Source: Desulfobulbaceae bacterium
GTDB taxonomy: Bacteria > Desulfobacterota > Desulfobulbia > Desulfobulbales > Desulfocapsaceae
Assembly (NCBI GenBank): GCA_011390165.1
Contig: JAABSV010000010.1
Span: 1-64,000 of the forward strand
Length of the DNA: 64,000 nucleotides
Direction: 5' to 3'
Shown here one piece after another: positions 34,733 to 44,580 of this stretch. The position numbers were made by a program, and so were the translations under genes. The notes beneath the pieces were generated by a model that saw only the letters and a program-made list of their open reading frames with translations, ran no database searches and was not told the DNA's origin. Positions within the stretch are counted from its first letter, which is position 1, and each line of letters opens with the position of its first letter.

Positions 34733-36361
34733 ATGGTAGACGTTGCCGATTTTGTGTATCAGGATCCCTTTGCCCTCGACAAGGATACAACCAGTTTCCG
34801 GCTCTTGCCGGATAGCGGCAAATATATTTCCCTGGCCAGTTTTGCCGGCCAGGAGATAGTGCAGGTGGCACCAGAGGCAATCACCCTGCTGGCCAGCCAG
34901 GCGATGCGCGAGGTCTCCTTTCTCCTCCGTCCGGCCCATAACCGGCAGGTGGCAAAGATTCTCGCTGATCCCGAGGCCTCCAGCAACGACCGGGAGGTTG
35001 CCCTGGCCATGCTGCGTAATGCCGAGGTGGCGGCGCGCTTTGTCCTCCCCTTCTGCCAGGATACCGGCACCGCCTGTGTGGTCGCCAAAAAGGGGCAGCA
35101 TGTCTGGACCGGCTGCGATGATGCCGAACAGATCTCTGCCGGCATCTTTACCACCTACCGTGATGAAAATCTGCGCTACTCCCAGAACGCCCCACTCAGC
35201 ATGTACGAGGAGGTGAACACCAAAACCAACCTGCCGGCACAGATCGACATCTACGCCACCACCGGCAGCGAATACAGCTTTCTCTTTCTCGCCAAGGGGG
35301 GTGGCAGTGCCAACAAGACCTACCTCTATCAGGAGACCAAGGCGCTGCTCAACCCCGTTGCCCTGAAGAAGTTTCTGGTCGAGAAGATGAAAAGCCTTGG
35401 CACGGCTGCCTGTCCCCCTTACCACATCGCCTTTGTCGTCGGCGGCACCAGTGCCGAGACTACGCTGAAGACGGTGAAACTCGCCTCAGCAAAATATCTT
35501 GATACCCTGCCAAGCAGCGGCAACCGCTACGGTCGGGCCTTTCGTGATCTCGAACTGGAAGAGGAACTCCTCGTTGAGGCGGGCCGGCTGGGTCTTGGGG
35601 CGCAGTTTGGCGGTAAATATTTTGCGCACGATATCCGGGTGATCCGGCTCTCCCGGCATGGCGCCTCTTGTCCGGTGGGGATGGGCGTTTCCTGTTCTGC
35701 AGACCGCAATATCAGAGCAAAAATCAATCGGCAGGGGCTATGGTTGGAGAAGATGGACGCCGACCCCGGCCAGTTGATTCCAGCCAGCTATCGTGACCGG
35801 AGTTCTTCCCAGGTGGTACCAATCGATCTCAATCAGCCCCTGCCTGCGGTCCTGGCCGAGCTGAGCAAACATCCGGTGGCCACCCAGCTGGCCCTTACCG
35901 GCACCATCATCGTCGGCCGGGATATCGCCCACGCCAAGTGGAAGGAGTTGCTCGATGACGGCCAGCCCCTGCCGGACTATCTGCACAAGCACCCGGTCTA
36001 CTATGCCGGCCCGGCCAAGACGCCGGCCGGCAAGCCTTCCGGTTCCTTCGGTCCAACCACTGCCGGGCGGATGGATTCGTATGTCGATCTGTTCCAGAGC
36101 CATGGTGGTTCAATGGTGATGATCGCCAAGGGAAACCGGTCCGCACAGGTTACCGAGGCCTGCAGGAAGCATGGTGGCTTCTATCTAGGCTCCATTGGCG
36201 GCCCGGCGGCCCTATTGGCTGAAGAAAACATCAGAAAAGTGGAGTGTCTCGACTATCCGGAGCTGGGCATGGAGGCGGTATGGAAGATCGAGGTGGTTGA
36301 TTTCCCTGCCTTTATCCTGGTGGACGACAAGGGCAACGACTTCTTCCAGCGCCTGCTGTAA
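34733..36361 (+). CDS. fumA: Class I fumarate hydratase
   Basis: A [4Fe-4S] fumarase of 542 residues, the single-chain form in which alpha and beta parts are fused. The N-terminal alpha part has [13 protein letters not shown] (C108) and NLPAQIDIY. The cluster cysteine region is [19 protein letters not shown]. The C-terminal beta part has [26 protein letters not shown], and ends [21 protein letters not shown], typical of class I. AAGGAG stands upstream of ATG 34733. It is oxygen-sensitive, complementing the stable FumC at 13896. In fumarate-using anaerobes this form usually carries the main flux. Confidence 0.95.
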   Translation: MVDVADFVYQDPFALDKDTTSFRLLPDSGKYISLASFAGQEIVQVAPEAITLLASQAMREVSFLLRPAHNRQVAKILADPEASSNDREVALAMLRNAEVAARFVLPFCQDTGTACVVAKKGQHVWTGCDDAEQISAGIFTTYRDENLRYSQNAPLSMYEEVNTKTNLPAQIDIYATTGSEYSFLFLAKGGGSANKTYLYQETKALLNPVALKKFLVEKMKSLGTAACPPYHIAFVVGGTSAETTLKTVKLASAKYLDTLPSSGNRYGRAFRDLELEEELLVEAGRLGLGAQFGGKYFAHDIRVIRLSRHGASCPVGMGVSCSADRNIRAKINRQGLWLEKMDADPGQLIPASYRDRSSSQVVPIDLNQPLPAVLAELSKHPVATQLALTGTIIVGRDIAHAKWKELLDDGQPLPDYLHKHPVYYAGPAKTPAGKPSGSFGPTTAGRMDSYVDLFQSHGGSMVMIAKGNRSAQVTEACRKHGGFYLGSIGGPAALLAEENIRKVECLDYPELGMEAVWKIEVVDFPAFILVDDKGNDFFQRLL

Positions 36362-36430
36362 CCCCCTGCCTGGCAGTGTAGCGAGCAGCGAGGCTGATTC
36401 AGCAGCATCAGTGCGCTTTTCGAAATATTG

Positions 36431-36712
36431 TCAGGTTGTTAGCGCCATCCAGGCCCAGTAGACCAGCCAGGCAGCCCCGGCAAGCAGGTAGAGGCGGGGG
36501 CTGACCAGGCCAAAAACCAGGGCCAGGGCAAAGACATTCAGACGGTGCTCGAGTTCCGGCGTGCCCTGTTTGATCCGTAGCTGGCTATGGCTGAGCTGGC
36601 CGGGGGCCTTGTCTCGGTAGTAGAGGCTGCTGCAACTGGCCAGCAGGGCATTGGCGACAACCGCCATAACCAGCAGCAAGAGCAGGGTTGGCAACCAGTT
36701 TTCCGGTACCAT
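36431..36712 (-). CDS. Small integral membrane protein of unknown function
   Basis: A 93-residue protein starting at ATG 36712 behind an excellent GGAGGTG six bases upstream. Two hydrophobic regions are visible, WLPTLLLLLVMAVVANALLASC and LNVFALALVFGLVSPRLYLLAGAAWLVYWAWMAL (probably two helices). They are joined by a polar loop of about 30 residues. I do not recognise a family. Nothing adjacent gives a role; it converges on the class I fumarase. Confidence 0.7.
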   Translation of the reverse strand: MVPENWLPTLLLLLVMAVVANALLASCSSLYYRDKAPGQLSHSQLRIKQGTPELEHRLNVFALALVFGLVSPRLYLLAGAAWLVYWAWMALTT

Positions 36713-36828
36713 CGCATTCACCTCCGTGCGGATAAAACTGGAATCGGCAACCGGCACCCAGCCGGCGCCATAAAACTCGGCCGGTTCCGTACCGGTGGTG
36801 GTTGACGGCGCGGTGGTGGCCCACTTTT

Positions 36829-38310
36829 TTAAGGAATCTGCCCCTGCCGCAGGGTCTGGGCCATCTTCTCAGGCGGCAGACGGGCGATCACCTCCCGTAA
36901 CTGGTCGTAGAACTCTTTGGCCTCGTAGTCGACCAGGAGATCGCGAAGGGTCAGTGGCCTGGCCAGGGAGAGACCGTCCAGGGAGCGGCAGCGGCTGAGG
37001 GCAACATAGGTTTGGCCCGGCGCGAAGGCCCCCCCGCCCAGATCGAGGTGGACCTTTTCGATGGTTTTCCCCTGGCTCATATGGATGGTCATCGCCCAGG
37101 CTGGCTGGAGGGGGAATTGATGGTAGTATCCGGAGGCCTCCCGGACAATCTCCTTTTTACCTGGATCCCACTGGTACTGGTAGTTGGACCAGGTAACCCT
37201 GCCGACATCGACGATGGTGCCGCCTGCCAGCTCGACGAAAATTTTATCGTCCAACAGACGCCGGACCGTACCAATGGTGCCGTTTATCCAGCGCTCCTCC
37301 CGGTCGTGGCGGGTAAAGGCGATCTGGGTGCCCACTTTCAGGGTGAGCTGGGCCGGGGAAGGGAGATGGTCGGTGGGAAACCGTCCCTCGAGCTTCCCCT
37401 GGTAAGTCTTTTCCACCCCTGGTAGACGACGCATTGCCGAAAGATTCCGATATTCCACTTCGTTTTGTCTCGGCGAGAGCCATATTGCTCCGGCAGGCGG
37501 CTCGTCACTGATCCGGCAACCGGCATTAAGCTGGTTCAGCCTCTGCTCCATGCCGACCCCCTCCCGGAGACCGCTGAGAATGTCGACAAAGTGCTGATCT
37601 GACTGACGGTAGGTCCTCTTCAGTTCCACCGCATAGTAGGTTCCTTCCTGGAGACAGCGGGCTTGGTAAAACTTTGCCGAGCCATAGGTCCGCTCGTACT
37701 GTTGCCGCAGTTTGTTGTCCACCACCGGCGGTAACTGGAACAGATCACCAACCATGATCACCGGCAGGCCGCCAAAGGGTTTGTCAACTCCCCGATTGAG
37801 GCGGAGAAAGCCACTCACTCCGTCGAGAAGGTTGGCGGTGACCATGGAAATTTCATCAATGATCAGCAACTGGGCGGCATTGATTTCCCGGCGCCGGGGG
37901 ACTGCCCGGATATCCTTCTGGGTGATCCAGCCAGGGGGGAGCTGGCAGAGGGAGTGGAGGCTCCGTCCACCGATGTTCACCGCTGCCGAGATGGTTGGGG
38001 CGCCGAGGAGTACTGACCCGGAAAATTCGCGCAGGGCCCAGCGGATAAAGGTGGTTTTACCGGTACCGGCACCACCGGTGACAAAGATCAACGGCCACTG
38101 CTGTTCCACCAAGCTGCGGATAAGTTGGTATTCAGGTAGGATATCAATCCGGTCGAGATCAAATTCGCTGCGGTTGTCGGGGTTGATACTGGCGACCAGG
38201 TCCTTGCTGAAAACAAATTCCCGGCGTTCTTCGCGATTGGAAGATCCGGAGAGTCGTTTGAAGACAAAGCCGGCAGCGGTGGCCAGGGCGAGAAGGGTGA
38301 ATGGATCCAT
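36829..38310 (-). CDS. Pif1/RecD-like superfamily 1 DNA helicase
   Basis: A 493-residue helicase. An N-terminal hydrophobic stretch (FTLLALATAAGFVFKRL) could be a membrane anchor. The motor follows, with Walker A VTGGAGTGKTT, motif II LLIIDEISMVTANLLDG, GGLPVIMVGDLFQLPPV (motif III), and C-terminal motifs MTIHMSQGKT and YVALSRCRSLDGL. These match Pif1-type 5'-3' helicases. ATG 38310 is preceded by AGGAAAG. The frame is open upstream, but the extension has no binding site. A membrane-tethered helicase would be odd, so the N-terminus deserves a check. Confidence 0.88.
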   Translation of the reverse strand: MDPFTLLALATAAGFVFKRLSGSSNREERREFVFSKDLVASINPDNRSEFDLDRIDILPEYQLIRSLVEQQWPLIFVTGGAGTGKTTFIRWALREFSGSVLLGAPTISAAVNIGGRSLHSLCQLPPGWITQKDIRAVPRRREINAAQLLIIDEISMVTANLLDGVSGFLRLNRGVDKPFGGLPVIMVGDLFQLPPVVDNKLRQQYERTYGSAKFYQARCLQEGTYYAVELKRTYRQSDQHFVDILSGLREGVGMEQRLNQLNAGCRISDEPPAGAIWLSPRQNEVEYRNLSAMRRLPGVEKTYQGKLEGRFPTDHLPSPAQLTLKVGTQIAFTRHDREERWINGTIGTVRRLLDDKIFVELAGGTIVDVGRVTWSNYQYQWDPGKKEIVREASGYYHQFPLQPAWAMTIHMSQGKTIEKVHLDLGGGAFAPGQTYVALSRCRSLDGLSLARPLTLRDLLVDYEAKEFYDQLREVIARLPPEKMAQTLRQGQIP

Positions 38311-38742
38311 GGGCCCATACTTTCCTATTCCCGCCGGGTTGTCAAGGACTGGCTGGATGGCGGTGGGCACAACCACAAAATAGGGCTTGGTTGGATACCT
38401 CAGCCAGATCGACCATGAGCACCGGAAGCCGGTTCCTCTGCACGGCACGTACCCTTTTGCGACTGCTGCCTATTCTGGCACGATCGAGAATGATCTTCCA
38501 CCAAGTAGGATACTTGCAATTTCTGTAACTGTCCGAATATAAATAGATTATAAACTGCTTCCCCGGGTGGACCGGCGACGAATCTACTCGGAACACGGGT
38601 CAGGAAATTCATCTCGGGTATAGATACGATGAAATAGATGCCAGGTCAGGTGTCAATCTGTAGAATTTTTTGCCAACCTGTGGCGCGTGCCGTGCTGGAA
38701 AAGGAAAAATGAGAAAAAGAGGAAAAAGAGGAATAAGAGGAA
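38311..38742. other. Intergenic region with purine-rich tract, no gene seen
   Basis: This region holds no supported gene. Its left part precedes the helicase. From about 38697 to 38742 the plus strand is almost all A and G (GAGGAATAAG-like units), ending in the A-run that forms the T-tail of the tRNA-Pro terminator. Confidence 0.6.
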
Positions 38743-38785
38743 TAAAAAAAAGGCTATAAGGATAAAATATTTCCTTAAAGCCCTT
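38743..38785 (-). terminator. Intrinsic terminator downstream of tRNA-Pro
   Basis: On the minus strand AAGGGCTTTAAGGA (38785 to 38772) pairs with TCCTTATAGCCTT (38762 to 38750), with one bulged G and one mismatch. At least seven T follow. It closes the tRNA-Pro transcript and probably the thrS-to-merR operon reading into it. Confidence 0.85.
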
Positions 38786-38797
38786 GGTATGTGAGAG

Positions 38798-38875
38798 TGG
38801 TCGGGATGAGAGGATTTGAACCTCCGGCCCCTAGTCCCCCAGACTAGTGCGCTAACCAGACTGCGCTACATCCCG
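38798..38875 (-). tRNA. tRNA-Pro (anticodon GGG)
   Basis: A 78-base cloverleaf with CCA encoded. The acceptor stem CGGGATG pairs with CATCCCG and the D arm is GCGC...GCGC. The anticodon stem CTAGT/ACTAG has loop CTGGGGG, giving GGG. The T arm is GGAGGTTCAAATCCTCT. It follows the MerR gene on the same strand and has its own terminator. Confidence 0.95.
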
Positions 38876-38932
38876 ACACGTGCTGCTCTATCTACCATCT
38901 GTTCTTGCCTCTGTCAACTCTCTCACCGCTCT

Positions 38933-39301
38933 CTACTCGTCTTTTTTATCAGCGCAAAGTCTTTGGATTTCCTGCAACTCACCCTTCAAACGACGTACCT
39001 TTTCGGCCGTACTGCACTCCTCCCAGCCGTTTGCCGTCCCCCTTGCCGGCAGGGTGGCGTGGGGGCAGACCAGGCGGCGAGCACCGGCAATGGTATAGCC
39101 CTCGTCGTGGAGCAGGGACCTGATCCGCAGGAGCAGCAACAGATCGGCGCGGCGGAAGAGACGTTGTCCAGATTTGGCCCGTTTCGGGTCGATTCCGGGA
39201 AACTCCCCTTCCCAGTAGCGAAGAACGTGTGGCGGCACCCCTACCAGTTTTGCCACTTCACCGATTTTAAAGTAGAGTTTGTCAGGTATCGTGGTGTCCA
39301 T
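38933..39301 (-). CDS. MerR-family regulator
   Basis: A 122-residue protein. Its N-terminal MerR winged helix ([31 protein letters not shown]) is followed by [31 protein letters not shown]. The C-terminal coiled helix (about 95-120) mediates dimerisation. No ligand cysteine pattern for metals is evident. It sits just downstream of ihfA at the end of the thrS-pheST-ihfA operon, a common position for this stand-alone MerR type in deltaproteobacteria. Targets are unknown. Confidence 0.9.
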   Translation of the reverse strand: MDTTIPDKLYFKIGEVAKLVGVPPHVLRYWEGEFPGIDPKRAKSGQRLFRRADLLLLLRIRSLLHDEGYTIAGARRLVCPHATLPARGTANGWEECSTAEKVRRLKGELQEIQRLCADKKDE

Positions 39302-39347
39302 CCAGCCAGCCTGGCCTCTATCTGGGATCGGTGAAGAGCGGCAGGTG

Positions 39348-39644
39348 CTACACGTTCACCTGATCCCGCAGTTTTCTGCTCGGCCGAAAGCTTATGGCCT
39401 GGCGTTTTTTGATGGTGATGCTCTCACCGGTGCGGGGGTTGCGGCCACGGCGGGGCGACTTGTTGCGGACATTGAAGGTGCCGAAGTGGACCAGTTTGAT
39501 AGACTCGCCCTGCAGCATCACCTGCTTCATATTGTCCAGAAAAGAGTCGACGATCTGGGCACAACTGGTCTGCGGCAGGCCAATTTTTCTGGCTAACTCT
39601 TCCGCCAGTTCCTTTCTGGTGACGTTACTGTTCTGTTTATTCAT
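39348..39644 (-). CDS. ihfA: Integration host factor alpha subunit
   Basis: A DNA-bending HU/IHF-family protein of 98 residues from ATG 39644. [16 protein letters not shown] is at the N-terminus, and the DNA-inserting arm contains [14 protein letters not shown], with the proline used for bending. [12 protein letters not shown] closes the domain. The start overlaps the pheT stop by eight bases, the same pheT-ihfA order as in enterobacteria. An upstream TTG (39662) would add six residues. It forms a heterodimer with IhfB, not seen here. Confidence 0.93.
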   Translation of the reverse strand: MNKQNSNVTRKELAEELARKIGLPQTSCAQIVDSFLDNMKQVMLQGESIKLVHFGTFNVRNKSPRRGRNPRTGESITIKKRQAISFRPSRKLRDQVNV

Positions 39645-42105
39645 GACGAATACTTCCCCCAAAGCTGCCTGTCAGCAACTCTACTATCTTTTTGTGGGAT
39701 TTCTCCACGTTTTTTTCGGTAAGGGTCTTTTTTGCCGAGCGGTAGGTCAGGGTCAGGGCAACGCTTTTCTGGCCCCGAGGGATCTTTCCGCCTTGAAAGA
39801 CGTCAAAAATCTCGCACCGTTCAATGAGTGGGTCGGCGCTGTTTCGCACAGCTGCGGTCAGCTCTCCGGCCTGCACCTCTTCCGGCAGCAGCAGGGCGAT
39901 ATCGCGCTGTACCGCTGGAAAGACGGGCAGAGAGGTAAATGAGCGGGACATCTGCGCCAGGGTACAGAGGGCATCAAAATCGAGGTCGAAATAGATTACT
40001 TGATGTTTGATGCCAAAGCGTCTGAGCACCTCGGTCCGCATCTGACCGGTGGTGCCGAGCCGTTTGCCGGCGCAGCGCAGTTCCAGGGAGAGGAAGGGCT
40101 CGGCGAAGGGCTCGGCGCTGCTCTCATCCAGGGGGTGAAAGGAGATCCCATCCGTGGTGGGAGGCAAGCGGTCGACGGTGGCCAGGTGCATCTCGCCGAT
40201 GAGATATTCCACCGCCCCCTTCCCGTCAAGAAGGTCAACCTCCTGGTAGGGAAAGTGCAAAGGAGCGGCCTCGCCATGGCGATTACCGGCGAGGACGCCG
40301 CTCAGACGGTGTTTTTCCACCGGTTGTTTACCGGGTTCGGTGGGAAAGAAGACCTTGCCGAGTTCGAAGAGGCGGATCGCCGTCTGTTGGTAGCTGAGGT
40401 TGCGACGGACATTGTCGAGTAAGCCGGGGAGCAGGGTGGTTCTCAGCACCGCCTGCTCTTCGCTCAAGGGGTTGAGGAGAGCGAGGGGACTCCGACGCGG
40501 GTCACTCTCCGGCAGATCGAGCATGGCGGCATGCTTGTCGGCGATAAAGCTGTAGTTGATTGCCTCGTGAAAGCCGATGGCGGTGAGGCGGCCGGCAATG
40601 TCGAGCCGTTTGCGGCGGTCCGGGTCTTCCTCGGGGTAGCTCATTCCTACCCTGGGGAGAGTAATGGGAATCCGGTTATAGCCGTAGAGTCGTGCCACCT
40701 CCTCGATCAGGTCTGCTTCCCGTTCGATATCAACCCGGAAGGATGGTGGGGTAATCAGCAGTTGGTCACTTTCGCCCGCCTTGGGTCCCGGTTGGCTGGG
40801 TATGCCGATACTGGCAAGCAAAGCGGCGATCGATTGAGGTGGCAGGGTAATGCCGAGCAGACGATTGCAGCGATCGATATTGAGGGTGATGGTTGGCGGC
40901 GGGCGGAGACCGGGAAAGCAGTCGACCCCCTCGTCAGCAGCCGTTCCACCGGCAATTTCGGTGATCAGGGCAACCGCCCGGTTGAGGGCGTTGACTGTCC
41001 CTTGCGGATCGACACCACGCTCGAAACGGTATGAGGCGTCGCTGCTCAGGTTGAGGCGGCGGGCCGTCCGGCGGATTGATACCGGGTTGAAGCAGGCGCT
41101 TTCGACAAGGACGTCCACCGTCTTTTCGGTTACCTCCGAGTTCAGACCGCCCATTACTCCAGCCAGGGCCACCGGCTTGTCACGATCACAGATGAGCAGG
41201 GTATCAGGGTCGAGGTGACGTTCGGCACGGTCGAGGGTAGTGAAGAGACGCTCTTCCGGCCGAGGCCGGCGGACGATGATGGCGCTGCCGGCCAGGGTGG
41301 TGAAATCGAAGGCATGCAGTGGCTGGCCGTACTCAAGCATCACGAAGTTGGTGATATCGACAATATTATTGATCGGCCGCAGGCCAACGCTAAGCAAACG
41401 GCGGCGCAGCCACCAGGGAGAGGGGCCGACACGGATGCCGCGGACCAGCCGGCCACAGTAGCGGGGGCAAAGGTCAGCGGCATCGATGGCCACCGAAAAA
41501 TTTTCGCTCATCCGGTCGATCCGCTGCCCTTCGATGGGCAGAGTCAGAGGTCTGTCCACCACTGCCGCCAGTTCCCGGGCGATACCGATCACCGACAGAC
41601 AGTCAGAGCGGTTAGGTGTCAGATCGACCTCAATGCCGAGATCAGAGAGCGCCATTGCCTCGATGAAAGGTTGACCGTGCGCAATATGTTCCGGCAGTTC
41701 CATGATCCCGTCATGGTCGTTGCCAAGGCCAATCTCCCGCTCGGAACAGATCATCCCGAAGGACTCGACCCCACGAATTTTCGACCGGCTGATCTTGACA
41801 TTGCCGGGCAGGAGCGTACCGGGGAGGGCGACAACTACCCGTAGACCTTCACGGACATTGGGGGCACCGCAGACAATGGCAAGTTGCTGGTCGCCGACCT
41901 GCACCTGGCAGAGGGTGAGCTTGTCGGCAGCAGGGTGGCGCACGGCCGAGAGCACCAGGCCGGTGCGCAGGGGGGCGAGATCTTCGTACATCGGGGTGAG
42001 GGAGTCAACCTCCAGACCACGCATGGTGAGGTGGTCGGCCAGTTCCTCGTTGGTCAGGGAACTGATATCGACATAGTTCTGCAGCCAGGTACGGGTCAAC
42101 TTCAT
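39637..42105 (-). CDS. pheT: Phenylalanyl-tRNA synthetase beta subunit
   Basis: The large subunit of (alpha-beta)2 PheRS, 822 residues, handling tRNA binding and editing. Domains in order: core N-terminus MKLTRTWLQNYVDI; a tRNA-binding OB fold (about 40-150); the B3/B4 editing domain (about 210-380) with PINNIVDITNFVMLEYGQPLHAFD; B5 (about 410-480); a catalytic-like domain from about 490; and a C-terminal ferredoxin-like anticodon-binding domain ending RSAKKTLTEKNVEKSHKKIVELL. It starts 30 bases after pheS and overlaps ihfA. Confidence 0.97.
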   Translation of the reverse strand: MKLTRTWLQNYVDISSLTNEELADHLTMRGLEVDSLTPMYEDLAPLRTGLVLSAVRHPAADKLTLCQVQVGDQQLAIVCGAPNVREGLRVVVALPGTLLPGNVKISRSKIRGVESFGMICSEREIGLGNDHDGIMELPEHIAHGQPFIEAMALSDLGIEVDLTPNRSDCLSVIGIARELAAVVDRPLTLPIEGQRIDRMSENFSVAIDAADLCPRYCGRLVRGIRVGPSPWWLRRRLLSVGLRPINNIVDITNFVMLEYGQPLHAFDFTTLAGSAIIVRRPRPEERLFTTLDRAERHLDPDTLLICDRDKPVALAGVMGGLNSEVTEKTVDVLVESACFNPVSIRRTARRLNLSSDASYRFERGVDPQGTVNALNRAVALITEIAGGTAADEGVDCFPGLRPPPTITLNIDRCNRLLGITLPPQSIAALLASIGIPSQPGPKAGESDQLLITPPSFRVDIEREADLIEEVARLYGYNRIPITLPRVGMSYPEEDPDRRKRLDIAGRLTAIGFHEAINYSFIADKHAAMLDLPESDPRRSPLALLNPLSEEQAVLRTTLLPGLLDNVRRNLSYQQTAIRLFELGKVFFPTEPGKQPVEKHRLSGVLAGNRHGEAAPLHFPYQEVDLLDGKGAVEYLIGEMHLATVDRLPPTTDGISFHPLDESSAEPFAEPFLSLELRCAGKRLGTTGQMRTEVLRRFGIKHQVIYFDLDFDALCTLAQMSRSFTSLPVFPAVQRDIALLLPEEVQAGELTAAVRNSADPLIERCEIFDVFQGGKIPRGQKSVALTLTYRSAKKTLTEKNVEKSHKKIVELLTGSFGGSIRHE

Positions 42106-42135
42106 GGCAATTCTCAGAGGGTGGAAGGATGCAGT

Positions 42136-43143
42136 CTAGAACTGCGTCAGGAAGCGCTGGTCGTTTTCGTAAAAGAGCCGGATATCGTCTATGCCATATT
42201 TGAGCATGGCAATCCGTTCAATTCCCAGGCCGAAGGCGAAGCCACTGTACACCTGGGGGTCGTAGCCGACCATCCGGAACACCTCCGGGTCGATCATCCC
42301 CGAACCAAGAATCTCCAGCCATCCGCTCTTCTTGCAGACCCGGCAGCCGCTTCCCTGACAGATAACGCAGGCAATATCCACTTCGGCGCTCGGTTCAGTG
42401 AAGGGGAAAAAAGAGGGGCGAAAGCGGAGCGGCAGATCCTTGCCGAACATCTTCTCGGTAAAGATGGTCAACACCCCCTTCAAGTCGGCAAAACTGACCT
42501 CCTTTTCCACCAGAAACCCTTCCACTTGATGAAACATCGGGGTGTGGGTGATGTCGGAGTCACAGCGGTAGACTTTACCGGGGGCGATCACCCGCAGGGG
42601 AGGTTGCCGGCTCTCCATGATCCGTGCCTGCATCGGCGAGGTATGGGTGCGGAGCAGCAGCGATTCGCTGAAGTAGAAGGTGTCGTGCATATCCCGCGCC
42701 GGGTGGTGAGGGGGGATATTGAGAGCCTCAAAATTGTAGTAGTCTACCTCGACATCCGGCCCTTCGGCGACGGCAAAACCGAGGCTGGCGAAGATGGCGC
42801 AGGTCTCCTGCATCACTTGGCTGACCGGATGGAGCCGGCCGCTGACCGGTTTGCGACCGGGAAGGCTGAAGTCGAGGCCGTGGCGCCGGGTGTTGCCGCT
42901 TTCCGCCAACTGCTCCTTTCTTGTAACGAAAAGGGCCTCAACCTCGGCCTTCACCTGATTGGCGGCCTGGCCAATCCGCGGGCGGTCGGCGGCGGCAACG
43001 GCGCCAAGACCCCGCATGATTGTGCTGAACCGGCCCTTTCGGCCGAGATATTCGATGCGGAACTCTTCCAGGCTGGCCTGGGTGGTACAGCGGTCGAGTT
43101 CTTCCCGGGCGGAGACGGCTAACTGCAGAAGCTGTTGTTCCAT
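42136..43143 (-). CDS. pheS: Phenylalanyl-tRNA synthetase alpha subunit
   Basis: The catalytic subunit of PheRS, 335 residues. An N-terminal coiled-coil region (about 1-90) for tRNA contact precedes a class II core with motif 2 around [48 protein letters not shown] follows, with motif 3 [22 protein letters not shown] at the end. It lies downstream of rplT in the conserved translation operon. A Phe-codon leader is not evident; control probably comes from upstream promoters. Confidence 0.97.
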   Translation of the reverse strand: MEQQLLQLAVSAREELDRCTTQASLEEFRIEYLGRKGRFSTIMRGLGAVAAADRPRIGQAANQVKAEVEALFVTRKEQLAESGNTRRHGLDFSLPGRKPVSGRLHPVSQVMQETCAIFASLGFAVAEGPDVEVDYYNFEALNIPPHHPARDMHDTFYFSESLLLRTHTSPMQARIMESRQPPLRVIAPGKVYRCDSDITHTPMFHQVEGFLVEKEVSFADLKGVLTIFTEKMFGKDLPLRFRPSFFPFTEPSAEVDIACVICQGSGCRVCKKSGWLEILGSGMIDPEVFRMVGYDPQVYSGFAFGLGIERIAMLKYGIDDIRLFYENDQRFLTQF

Positions 43144-43234
43144 GGTGGCGATATGGTGATCCGAGAAACAGCATGCCGGTATTGGTCAGAGAACCAATCC
43201 GGCACGCAGAAAGAAAACTGGTGGGGCTAAAATG

Positions 43235-43591
43235 TCAGGCGTTGGCTGCCCTGGCGATATCGACCACTTTACTGAAGGCTCCGGCATCAAGGATGGCCAG
43301 GTTGGAGAGAACCTTGCGGTCGAGATCGACTCCGGCCTTTCTCAAACCTCCCATCAGACGGCTGTAACTGATATCGTTCATCCGAGCCCCGGCGTTGATC
43401 CGGGCAATCCACAGTTTGCGGAAGTCCCGTTTTCTGGCCTTCCGGTCGCGGTAGGCGTAGACCAGGGCGCGGTCAACCGCCTCGGTGGCACTCTTGAACA
43501 GGCGGGAACGGCCACCGCGAAAGCCCTTGGCCAGCTTCAGTACCCTGTTTCTTCTTCTCCGGGCTTTAAAACCCCGTGTTACGCGTGGCAT
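43235..43591 (-). CDS. rplT: 50S ribosomal protein L20
   Basis: A 118-residue basic protein with [29 protein letters not shown] and [24 protein letters not shown], diagnostic for bL20. It is needed early in 50S assembly and in some bacteria represses the rpmI-rplT message. It follows rpmI by about 90 bp. Confidence 0.98.
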   Translation of the reverse strand: MPRVTRGFKARRRRNRVLKLAKGFRGGRSRLFKSATEAVDRALVYAYRDRKARKRDFRKLWIARINAGARMNDISYSRLMGGLRKAGVDLDRKVLSNLAILDAGAFSKVVDIARAANA

Positions 43592-43682
43592 CTCTGCACT
43601 CCTTGTCTCTCCACCGGGATAGGGGTGGAGGCTGTACCTGTCCTGTTGACAGGTGATGGGAAATTAGTCTGGCACCCGCCCG

Positions 43683-43880
43683 TCAGGCGTAGGGGAGTAT
43701 CTTCCGGATTCCTTTGAAATCGACGGCGTCAACCAGGCTGCCCTGGCGCAGGCCGCGTTTCCTTTTGGTGGACTTTTTGGTCAGAATATGGCTGGAATAG
43801 GCCTTGGCCCGCTTGATTCTGCCGGAACCGGTCAACTTGAAGCGTTTGGCGGCACCCCGGTTGGTTTTCATTTTCGGCAT
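43683..43880 (-). CDS. rpmI: 50S ribosomal protein L35
   Basis: A 65-residue protein matching bL35: [37 protein letters not shown]. Its place between infC and rplT is nearly universal. The spacers on both sides are around 90 bp and may carry regulatory RNA structure, as known for L20 control elsewhere. I did not resolve a specific fold. Confidence 0.98.
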   Translation of the reverse strand: MPKMKTNRGAAKRFKLTGSGRIKRAKAYSSHILTKKSTKRKRGLRQGSLVDAVDFKGIRKILPYA

Positions 43881-43970
43881 CTTGAAACTCCTTTATCCGT
43901 GATATCTTCAGCTGTTGCCAGCCCTGTTTTTTCTGCAGTATCCTCTGGCCCTTGGGCAGAGTACTTCGGC

Positions 43971-44516
43971 TCAGCCCTTGGGACCGACAAACATCACCAA
44001 CTGCCTGCCTTCCATCTTTGGTTCCTGGATGATTATGGCATCTTCGGCAAGCGTCTCAGCGATCTTTTTCATCGCCTCAAGACCAATGGTCTCACAGTAG
44101 ACAATCTCTCGACCGCGAAAGCGCATGGTCAACTTCACCTTGTTTTTGTCGGCCAGGAAGCGCTTGATGTTCCGTATCTTGAAGTTGAGATCGTGCTCGT
44201 CGGTTTTCGGCCGGAACTTGATCTCCTTGGTCTCAACGGTGGTTTGTTTTTTCTTTGCTTCCTGGGATTTCTTTTTCTGCTCGTAGCGAAACTTGTCGTA
44301 ATTCATCACCCGGCAGACGGGTGGATCGGCGTTTTCCGAGACAATCACCAGATCGAGCCCTGCATTGCTGGCAATATCCCTCGCCTGATCGGAGGTTACA
44401 ATCCCCAGCTGGCTACCATCTTCGCCGATCAACCGTACCCGGGGGAATCGGATGGCCTCATTGGTCAAGGCCTTTACTTCACGCTGTACCGGTCCACTCC
44501 TTGCTTTTCTGTTAAT
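43971..44516 (-). CDS. infC: Translation initiation factor IF-3, AUU start codon
   Basis: IF-3 binds the 30S subunit and checks start codon and initiator tRNA. Extending the frame upstream leads to ATT at 44516, six bases after GAGGAGGT, and adds INRKARSGPVQREVKAL, a normal IF-3 N-terminus. No ATG, GTG or TTG with a binding site exists upstream; the first TTG (44468) would truncate the N-terminal domain. This gives 181 residues. The N-domain has TNEAIRFPRVRLIGEDG and VCRVMNYDKFRYE; the C-domain has EIKFRPKTDEHDLNFK. AUU at infC is the known autoregulatory device: IF-3 represses its own non-canonical start. Confidence 0.95.
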   Translation of the reverse strand: MNRKARSGPVQREVKALTNEAIRFPRVRLIGEDGSQLGIVTSDQARDIASNAGLDLVIVSENADPPVCRVMNYDKFRYEQKKKSQEAKKKQTTVETKEIKFRPKTDEHDLNFKIRNIKRFLADKNKVKLTMRFRGREIVYCETIGLEAMKKIAETLAEDAIIIQEPKMEGRQLVMFVGPKG

Positions 44517-44580
44517 AGCTGTACCTCCTCGATTACACGAGCTGTATTGGTTCTCAAATCACCTGCCACGATGGGTCGAA

